Assembly: GCA_035528475.1 (NCBI GenBank) | Contig: DATKYO010000022.1 | Location: forward strand, 1-9,724 | DNA: 9,724 nt | Direction: 5' to 3' | Origin: SD8 sp035528475 | GTDB taxonomy: Archaea; Halobacteriota; Methanomicrobia; Methanomicrobiales; Methanospirillaceae | Shown here: positions 5,828 to 9,724 of the stretch, piece by piece | Layout of the letters: each line of letters begins with the position of its first letter | Position numbering within the stretch: position 1 is the first letter of the stretch | Position numbers and translations under genes: made by a program | Notes under the pieces: generated by a model | Database searches by the model: none | What the model was told of the DNA's origin: nothing | Seen by the model: the letters and a program-made list of their open reading frames with translations, nothing else

Positions 5828-6397
5828 ATGCACATTGCCAAGAAAGGGCTTCGGGTCCTCGGAATCGCCGAAAGCTTCTCCTCAAGGAAAGAGTCCGTTC
5901 TTGCCGGCATAGTGATGCGAAAGGATTTGCGAATTGACGGTGCAGCCTATGGAACCGCCACAGTAGGAGGGATGGACGCCACCGACACCATTGTGAAACT
6001 GTACCATTCCCTCGACAGGAATGATATAAACGTGATCATGATCAGCGGATGCGTGATTTCATGGTATAATATCATTGATCCCGGGGAAGTTGCCACAAGG
6101 GTGAAAAGGCCGGTCATTGCTGTCACTTATGAGGATTCAGAAGGATTGGAGGAGGATATCATGCGCCATTTTCCCGGCGATACAACCCGTCTGGAAATGT
6201 ACAGAAAACTGGGATCCAGGGCGAGTATAGATCTTCCCACAGGCTATACAATATATATTCGGACATGGGGACTGTCTGAACATGATGCAGGTCGCCTGTG
6301 TCGGGAATTTACGTATGATGGAAAGATCCCTGAACCCCTGCGGGTAGCCCGGATCTGCGCCCGGGGCGTTATGCGGTATACGAATGGCTCGAAATGA
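5828..6397 (+). CDS. DUF99 family protein (UPF0215, endonuclease V-like fold)
   Basis: This 189-residue protein matches DUF99/COG1628, a mostly archaeal family whose fold resembles endonuclease V. Typical segments are GLRVLGIAESF (7-17), VLAGIVMRKDLRIDG (24-38), the VGGMDATDTIVKLYHSL block (46-62), VIMISGCVISWYNIID (69-84) and RPVIAVTYEDSEGL (94-107). The C-terminus ends in EPLRVARICARGVM, also family-like. In other members the first motif reads G-h-D-D; here it is GIAES, so the aspartate matching the endonuclease V catalytic position appears to be missing and nuclease activity is doubtful. I recall the same change in other Methanomicrobia members. Biological role is unknown. The start has no Shine-Dalgarno and is probably leaderless. 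The last 29 nt overlap the convergent pilin gene. Confidence 0.85.
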   Translation: MHIAKKGLRVLGIAESFSSRKESVLAGIVMRKDLRIDGAAYGTATVGGMDATDTIVKLYHSLDRNDINVIMISGCVISWYNIIDPGEVATRVKRPVIAVTYEDSEGLEEDIMRHFPGDTTRLEMYRKLGSRASIDLPTGYTIYIRTWGLSEHDAGRLCREFTYDGKIPEPLRVARICARGVMRYTNGSK

Positions 6398-6932
6398 GTT
6401 TGTTCAATGGTCGCTGGAATATTTCTACTTTTATAAGATCTCCGGGGTGGTATGTCGAGTCAGTAAAATCCAGGGCAATCTTTTCATGCGGGCTCCAACA
6501 TGATCCGGAACACCCTGTACCTCCCATTGTCTGAACGCCATAATGGGGAGATGAAATAAAGTCATAGCCATTCATGGTTTCAATATTGCACGATACTTCC
6601 TCCCCGTTTCGGTAAAAAACTGCAAAAAGATTGTTATTCTCGTAACTTTCCGTGCCATTATGGATAAGGATTACCCGCGAGTCATAATTGAGGTACCCAT
6701 ATTCATTCACGTGATACACGCTCTTAATCTGCAGGAATGTCGGGGGTTTTGAAGTACCAAATTCAAATGAAGGCAAATGGAAGAGGAGAAGGACAAGAAC
6801 TGCCAGGATCAGTATGATGGCTATCATGAGTATCTCGGCTAATACCGGCGAAACAGATTTATCAGGATGGACCGAGGTCAAACTATAGATTCTGGCATTT
6901 TCATGTGAAAAAGATTGTGAAATAATTTTCAT
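6369..6932 (-). CDS. Archaeal type IV pilin-like protein
   Basis: From the ATG at 6932 the product has 187 residues. A 25-residue hydrophilic leader ends in HPDK, then SVSPVLAEILMIAIILILAV begins the long hydrophobic helix. This is the archaeal pilin (DUF1628-type) signature, with prepilin peptidase cleavage probably between Lys25 and Ser26. The rest is an outside beta-rich domain with three cysteines, one in EEVSCNIE and two in GTGCSGSCWSPHEKI, and a N-G-T sequon. The end, KLISSHSYTA, is usual for this family in methanogens. Start 6932 is preferred: GAGGT precedes it closely and the leader length is reasonable. ATG 7016 would add 28 residues with no ribosome site. A TTG at 6881 is possible because a TATA box at 6941-6950 predicts a transcript start near 6920. 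It overlaps the DUF99 3' end. Confidence 0.82.
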   Translation of the reverse strand: MKIISQSFSHENARIYSLTSVHPDKSVSPVLAEILMIAIILILAVLVLLLFHLPSFEFGTSKPPTFLQIKSVYHVNEYGYLNYDSRVILIHNGTESYENNNLFAVFYRNGEEVSCNIETMNGYDFISSPHYGVQTMGGTGCSGSCWSPHEKIALDFTDSTYHPGDLIKVEIFQRPLNKLISSHSYTA

Positions 6933-6940
6933 CAACCTCA

Positions 6941-6950
6941 ATATTTTATA
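6941..6950 (-). promoter_or_regulatory. TATA box near the pilin start
   Basis: The minus strand reads TATAAAATAT, a close match to the archaeal TATA consensus. It lies only about 14 nt before ATG 6932, nearer than the usual 25 nt. It either drives a transcript that begins inside the predicted leader peptide, supporting a later start, or is a chance AT-rich match. Confidence 0.35.
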
Positions 6951-7058
6951 CTCCGAACGCGGATCGATCCTAATTGAAAAAGAGTTTCGCTGTTCCCACT
7001 CGATTAAGAACAACATTTTAGTTCTGTCCCTGGGGCCCCGCGTGGTTAATTCCGTAAT

Positions 7059-7063
7059 GGAGG
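7059..7063 (+). promoter_or_regulatory. Strong Shine-Dalgarno of the HEAT/ARM gene
   Basis: GGAGG ends 4 nt before the ATG at 7068. It is the clearest ribosome site in the window and fixes that start. Confidence 0.7.
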
Positions 7064-7067
7064 ACTT

Positions 7068-7475
7068 ATGACACCCGATTTAACAATCACAGAAGATCTG
7101 GTAAAAGACCTGCTCGAAAGTCTCGCACACCCTAATGAAAGTGTCAGGGAGGCCGCTATAGAAGCCCTGGCCATAAGTACAAGCGATGAAGACTGGAGAC
7201 CGAACGAACTGATCCGCCAGGGAGGCATCGCCATTATTATAGACCTCCTTTCAGATGGAAATCTCCATATTGTTGGATCGGCCCTCGATATTCTTATCGC
7301 AGTAGCGGCATCCGGAGAAGAGGAATCACTCATTAATGCCGGCCTGATTGCCCGTCTCTATACAATGAGGGAGCATAACAATCCTTTCATACAGAAAAAA
7401 GTACGGGAAGCGCTCTGGCTCCTTGAACCACAGGTGGAGGAGACGGTCACTGCAAAACCACAGGATGAATATTAA
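7068..7475 (+). CDS. Small ARM/HEAT-repeat protein
   Basis: This 135-residue, acidic, cytoplasmic protein is made of helix pairs typical of armadillo/HEAT repeats. Repeat 1 covers about 8-45 (LVKDLLESLAHPNESVREAAIEALAI split over two helices). Repeat 2 covers about 47-88 (ELIRQGGIAIIIDLLSD, then NLHIVGSALDILIAVAAS). Repeat 3 covers about 90-125 (ESLINAGLIARLYTM, then IQKKVREALWLLEP). The 'GGI..IIDLLSDGN..I...ALDIL' pattern is closest to ARM repeats. The last 12 residues are a disordered tail. Such folds bind other proteins, but the partner is unknown. The start has a strong GGAGG. The gene is divergent from the pilin and followed by a nested hairpin at 7487-7529. Three repeats is short for the fold, so it may be a whole small scaffold rather than a fragment. 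Confidence 0.7.
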   Translation: MTPDLTITEDLVKDLLESLAHPNESVREAAIEALAISTSDEDWRPNELIRQGGIAIIIDLLSDGNLHIVGSALDILIAVAASGEEESLINAGLIARLYTMREHNNPFIQKKVREALWLLEPQVEETVTAKPQDEY

Positions 7476-7486
7476 TCAGGTACGAC

Positions 7487-7529
7487 GGGAATCTCCTCTC
7501 GAATTTCAACACGAGATAAAATAATTCCC
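7487..7529 (+). terminator. Nested hairpin after the HEAT/ARM gene
   Basis: GGGAAT (7487-7492) pairs with ATTCCC (7524-7529), and within it TCTCG (7497-7501) pairs with CGAGA (7512-7516) around a 10-nt loop. It starts 12 nt after the stop codon. No strong T-run follows, so it may protect or shape the 3' end rather than terminate transcription by itself. Confidence 0.35.
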
Positions 7530-7596
7530 CATTCTTCCGGTTTACCCATTGCCCTGTCATGGGCTGGCGTTATTATTCAATGGCAGGTCAGGTATT

Positions 7597-7614
7597 AATG
7601 TCAATAATGACATT
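7597..7614. repeat. 7-bp inverted repeat upstream of the GYD gene
   Basis: AATGTCA and TGACATT are perfect inverted copies 4 nt apart. The site lies just before an AT-rich stretch (GAATTTAAAC, about 7620-7629) that could be the TATA box of the GYD gene, so it could bind a dimeric regulator. Inferred from symmetry and position. Confidence 0.4.
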
Positions 7615-7660
7615 TAAGTGAATTTAAACAACATTAGTATCATTCATGATTCATTATAAA

Positions 7661-7665
7661 AGGAG
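7661..7665 (+). promoter_or_regulatory. Shine-Dalgarno before the GYD gene
   Basis: AGGAG lies 11 nt before ATG 7677 and only 3 nt before an out-of-frame ATG at 7669. That inner frame reads Met-Thr-Glu-stop, and its TGA overlaps the 7677 ATG. The ribosome site could therefore load ribosomes that stop and restart at 7677 or 7680. Confidence 0.45.
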
Positions 7666-7676
7666 AAAATGACAGA

Positions 7677-7964
7677 ATGATGACATTTATCATATTCGGG
7701 CATTTCACCCAGCAGGGTGTAGAGAAAGTCAGGAACGTTACAGAAAATATCCTGGAACTGAAAGTTCTTATCCAGGCCGTGGGAGGGAAAGTCGCAGATA
7801 TCTACTACACGTTAGGCGCATATGATTTTGTGGCATTTATAGATGCACCTGATGAAAAATCAATGCTTAAGGCTATGATGGAGATTGCGCAACTCGGTAC
7901 GTTAAGGACGGAGACGCTGGTAGCAGTTACCGCAAAAGAAGTAGCTGAATTGATTAAGCAGTAA
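7677..7964 (+). CDS. GYD domain-containing protein
   Basis: This 95-residue protein matches the GYD family, small dimeric ferredoxin-like-fold proteins of unknown role found in bacteria and archaea. The N-terminal strand TFIIFGHFTQQGVEKVRN, the segment GGKVADIYYTLGAYDFVAFIDAPDE (split by the turn G-A-Y-D that replaces G-Y-D/G-E-Y-D), and the C-terminal LGTLRTETLVAVTAKEVAELI all fit. It covers the whole domain and has no extra parts, signal peptide or membrane helix. Two adjacent ATGs (7677 and 7680) are both possible starts; family members usually begin one residue before the first strand, which fits either. It stands alone between two intergenic regions rich in inverted repeats. No partner gene is apparent. 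Confidence 0.85.
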   Translation: MMTFIIFGHFTQQGVEKVRNVTENILELKVLIQAVGGKVADIYYTLGAYDFVAFIDAPDEKSMLKAMMEIAQLGTLRTETLVAVTAKEVAELIKQ

Positions 7965-8008
7965 AATGGGGAAGAGCATTCTCCCTATATTAAATTTTTC
8001 ATCTCAAT

Positions 8009-8066
8009 ATTCCCGCAGATTGATTGACGGGAATCGGAGATGATCCGGACGCACGATATCCCGGAT
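8009..8066 (+). repeat. Two consecutive inverted repeats after the GYD gene
   Basis: ATTCCCG (8009-8015) pairs with CGGGAAT (8028-8034), and ATCCGG (8043-8048) pairs with CCGGAT (8061-8066). They form two separate stem-loops 8 nt apart in the 243-bp gap between the GYD and thioesterase genes. A short T-run (TTTTTC, near 7995) precedes them. They could be part of the GYD mRNA 3' end or a small RNA. The rest of the gap holds no convincing gene. Confidence 0.35.
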
Positions 8067-8151
8067 ACTGTTCTGGCAGGAATGTGCTTTTTAAAGCCGA
8101 TTGATGGGAAAATATTTCGGCATTTAATTGCATGGCGAGGTTTCCCCCGGC

Positions 8152-8174
8152 ATATGAATTACCTGAATTCATAT
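8152..8174. promoter_or_regulatory. Perfect 9-bp inverted repeat, candidate operator of the thioesterase gene
   Basis: ATATGAATT (8152-8160) and AATTCATAT (8166-8174) are exact inverted copies with the spacer ACCTG. The site ends 1 nt before a BRE/TATA-like element. In archaea, binding just upstream of the TATA box is typical of activators, while overlap with it suits repressors. The function is inferred from symmetry and location. Confidence 0.5.
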
Positions 8175-8175
8175 C

Positions 8176-8187
8176 CGAAATATCTTT
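8176..8187 (+). promoter_or_regulatory. BRE/TATA-like box of the thioesterase gene
   Basis: CGAAATATCTTT is centred about 26 nt before ATG 8208. No Shine-Dalgarno lies between, so the transcript may be leaderless and begin at 8208 or the in-frame ATG 8214. Confidence 0.4.
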
Positions 8188-8207
8188 CAGCATGTCATGG
8201 ATGATAT

Positions 8208-8609
8208 ATGGTTATGGATGATACAACCCGTTTCTTCGAAGATGATGCCTTTGCACGAGGAGCCGGAATCGAGTTTCTTGAGACTGCTCCAGGCAGGGCA
8301 AGGGTAAAGATGGATATTTCAGAGAAGCATTTAAACAGCCATGGAACTGTGCATGGCGGAGCCATCTTTACACTTGCCGATACTGCGTTCGCATTGGCAT
8401 CCAATTCTCATGGAATCCCTGCGGCTGCAATAAATGCCCATATCTCATATATGAAAGCCGCAAGTTCGGGAACACTCTATGCCGAAGCTCAAGAATTTTC
8501 GCTCAACCCGAAAATTGCCACCTATACGGTTCAGGTGACAAACGAAAGCGAGGAGAAGATTGCTATTTTCCAGGGCATGGTATACAGGAAAACTCCCCGT
8601 AGTCGTTAA
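8208..8609 (+). CDS. PaaI-family hotdog-fold acyl-CoA thioesterase
   Basis: This 133-residue protein matches the PaaI/4HBT-type hotdog thioesterases, which hydrolyse acyl- or aryl-CoA thioesters in the cytoplasm as tetramers. The signature is HLNSHGTVHGGAIFTLADTA at about 43-62: the His-Gly-x-x-His-Gly-Gly turn, followed by the acidic residue (Asp60) that serves as nucleophile or base in PaaI enzymes. The later strands AAAINAHISYMKAASSGTL and IATYTVQVTNESEEKIAIFQGMVYR (read as two strands) complete the fold. Length is normal for one domain. A second ATG at 8214 is equally possible. No neighbouring catabolic gene points to a substrate; in other organisms the family includes phenylacetyl-CoA and hydroxybenzoyl-CoA enzymes. 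A perfect inverted repeat and TATA-like box precede it; a terminator hairpin follows. Confidence 0.88.
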   Translation: MVMDDTTRFFEDDAFARGAGIEFLETAPGRARVKMDISEKHLNSHGTVHGGAIFTLADTAFALASNSHGIPAAAINAHISYMKAASSGTLYAEAQEFSLNPKIATYTVQVTNESEEKIAIFQGMVYRKTPRSR

Positions 8610-8619
8610 AAGAATGTGA

Positions 8620-8656
8620 GAAGCATATTCCGTGCTTCAAATTTTATTCGATTTTT
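8620..8656 (+). terminator. Hairpin plus T-rich terminator of the thioesterase gene
   Basis: GAAGCA (8620-8625) pairs with TGCTTC (8633-8638) around a 7-nt loop. It is followed by T-rich sequence including a T6 run (GATTTTTTGG). It starts 11 nt after the stop codon and lies between convergent genes, where a terminator is expected. Confidence 0.55.
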
Positions 8657-8723
8657 TGGCAATTTTAATATGCAATACCTCATATCCGGCCGGGTCCTGA
8701 CATCTATGAGGGAGTTTCAAGTA

Positions 8724-9724
8724 TTAATAAAATGGCGGAGATGCCTGGAATGTAGCATTCTCATTTAAAAATACCCAGTACCCCCTGGCGGGAAACATAT
8801 GTCTCAAATCACTTCTGTCGCCAGACCCGCCATTGATTATTGCTATATCATATTCCTGTGAGGCTCCATTAAATCCGATGGCATAGCTCCAAGAATTCAG
8901 GATTGGCGACAGAGCGTCCCTCGCCGATTTATCCTGTGATCCGGGAATGCCCCAGCCATTCCAACCCTTGTAGAGTGTCTTGTTGACCGTTCCCTGTTGT
9001 TTTTCAAAATAAAGGCCAAACTGGGTGAACTGGGCTGAATATATCCATAAGCCCTCCGTCTGCTCGAGTCGGGTATCCTTCATAACCATTTCCCACAGGA
9101 CTGATGACGCGTTGTATTTCCATGTACTTCGACCCTGGGTGTCGATTCCGGAAAAAATGTCGCCAGTATCATGTCCCTGGGCAAGAGCAAGAGGAATTGA
9201 AATGAAATTCCAGCCCGAGTAAAAAGGCACGTACATATCAGGTGGTTCTGGCGGCGTAGTTGTGGGAACCGAAGTTGGGGAGGTGGTCGGGATAGTTGTG
9301 GGAACTGTTGTTGGGGTTGTTGTTGGTAAGGTGGTCGGGGTAGTTGTGGGAACTGTTGTTGAGGTCGTTGTTGGTAAGGTGGTCGGGGTAGTTGTGGGAA
9401 CTGTTGTTGGGGTCGTTGTTGGTAAGGTGGTCAGGGTAGTTGTGGGAACTGTTGTTGGGGTCGTAGTGGGAGGGATAACCGTAAATGTAAGATCAACGTT
9501 CTGGCTCCCCGGCATGTATACAGCATCCTGATCGGCCGGTCTGTCATTTAACCAGAATGTTACACTCTCACCTGTGGAACCATAGACTGTAAGCCTCGCA
9601 TCAAAAGCCCCTGCACCACCGTACTGGCCTGAAATTGTTGTGGTAATACTCCCTCTTTCCTGGCCATTGATCCGGGCAGTGATTACCGATCCTGCAGGGG
9701 CGGGGGTACCTGTCTCAGTTACGG
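8724..9724 (-). CDS. Surface/adhesin-like protein with Thr/Pro-rich linker, C-terminal 332 residues (N-terminus beyond the right edge)
   Basis: The frame is open to the right edge; an internal ATG at 9515 is not the true start, because coding sequence continues upstream for 69 codons (GSVITARINGQERGSITTTI, then SGQYGGAGAFDARLTVYG and VTFWLNDRPADQ). That part is a beta-sandwich-like domain common in methanogen cell-surface proteins. Residues about 84-161 are an almost pure Thr/Pro/Val linker, probably heavily glycosylated. Residues about 169-332 carry two 'GWN' motifs (YSGWNFISIPLAL and YKGWNGWGIPGS), typical of surface-protein modules, with GYWVFL near the end. There are three N-x-S/T sequons (NASS, NKT, NAT), possible targets of the AglJ pathway. 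No C-terminal anchor or cysteine is seen in this part. Ligand and function are unknown. The length of the whole protein cannot be judged. Confidence 0.75.
   Translation of the reverse strand, partial: VTETGTPAPAGSVITARINGQERGSITTTISGQYGGAGAFDARLTVYGSTGESVTFWLNDRPADQDAVYMPGSQNVDLTFTVIPPTTTPTTVPTTTLTTLPTTTPTTVPTTTPTTLPTTTSTTVPTTTPTTLPTTTPTTVPTTIPTTSPTSVPTTTPPEPPDMYVPFYSGWNFISIPLALAQGHDTGDIFSGIDTQGRSTWKYNASSVLWEMVMKDTRLEQTEGLWIYSAQFTQFGLYFEKQQGTVNKTLYKGWNGWGIPGSQDKSARDALSPILNSWSYAIGFNGASQEYDIAIINGGSGDRSDLRHMFPARGYWVFLNENATFQASPPFY
9301..9444. repeat. Three tandem 48-bp repeats in the surface-protein gene
   Basis: Near-identical units cover 9301-9348, 9349-9396 and 9397-9444, each beginning GGAACTGTTGTTG on the plus strand. 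Partial copies flank both sides. Each differs from its neighbours by one or two bases. On the coding strand a unit gives 16 residues of the type T-T-P-T-T-L-P-T-T-T-P-T-T-V-P-T. The copies are without spacers and in frame. Confidence 0.9.

Noticed and set aside
7999..8193. 64-residue minus-strand frame
   Set aside because: It has no ribosome site, no recognised family and low-complexity Ser/Gly/Asn composition, and it covers the stem-loops and candidate operator of the plus strand.
9301..9444. Possible CRISPR array
   Set aside because: The 48-bp units are contiguous, without unique spacers, and lie in frame inside a coding region as Thr/Pro codons.
9513..9515. ATG at 9515 as the start of the surface protein
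   Set aside because: The same frame continues upstream to the window edge without a stop and encodes a plausible surface domain, so the true start is outside.
9262..9531. Plus-strand frame encoding a Val/Gly-rich repeat protein
   Set aside because: It is the antisense shadow of the Thr/Pro-rich linker; its composition follows from the complementary codons.
1..9724. A complete multi-gene defence or CRISPR-Cas system
   Set aside because: Only a single Cas4-like gene and a partial integrase are present; no effector, toxin-antitoxin, restriction or array partners can be seen.

Overview
The window looks like part of the chromosome of a methanogenic archaeon, most likely of the Methanomicrobiales or a near relative. 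The grounds are the gene families seen: an archaeal S-layer-type N-glycosyltransferase (AglJ), a DUF99/UPF0215 protein of the Methanomicrobia type, an ACT+DUF5612 protein, a COG2413-type nucleotidyltransferase, an archaeal type IV pilin, and a Thr/Pro-linker surface protein of the kind common in these methanogens. AT-rich TATA-like boxes 25-30 nt before some starts and few Shine-Dalgarno sites also fit an archaeon. A genus such as Methanospirillum is only a guess.

Layout, left to right. Positions 1-792 (minus) hold the first 264 codons of a tyrosine integrase that runs off the left edge. A tRNA-Thr(CGT) gene (854-925, minus) ends 61 nt before it, which is the classic edge of an element integrated at a tRNA 3' end; the element would lie to the left. 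Then come a DUF3467 protein (987-1277, minus) and a 446-bp intergenic stretch with palindromes, a TATA box and a potentially folded leader. This leads to a stand-alone Cas4-like protein (1757-2425, plus) that keeps four Fe-S cysteines but seems to lack the E-x-K nuclease motif.

A compact minus-strand unit runs from 4793 down to 2512: tRNA-Gly(CCC), ACT/DUF5612 protein, TsaC/Sua5 (t6A synthesis) and a nucleotidyltransferase. The spacings are 7 nt, 0 nt and a 4-nt overlap. It is followed by aglJ (4863-5789, minus), which is divergent from a DUF99 gene (5828-6397, plus). The DUF99 gene overlaps tail to tail with a type IV pilin (6369-6932, minus).

The right third holds short plus-strand genes: an ARM/HEAT-repeat protein (7068-7475), a GYD-domain protein (7677-7964) and a PaaI-type hotdog thioesterase (8208-8609). 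The intergenic regions between them are rich in inverted repeats. A secreted surface protein (8724-9724, minus) enters from the right edge; it has three 48-bp tandem repeats encoding a Thr/Pro linker.

Functional links are modest. AglJ starts N-glycan assembly on surface proteins, and both the pilin and the surface protein carry N-x-S/T sequons. TsaC acts on tRNAs such as the tRNA-Thr here. I see no CRISPR array, rRNA, insertion sequence or clear multi-gene defence system. The features most worth a second look are the tRNA-Thr/integrase junction, the degenerate Cas4-like protein, the tRNA-Gly/ACT gene junction, and the perfect 9-bp inverted repeat ahead of the thioesterase promoter.
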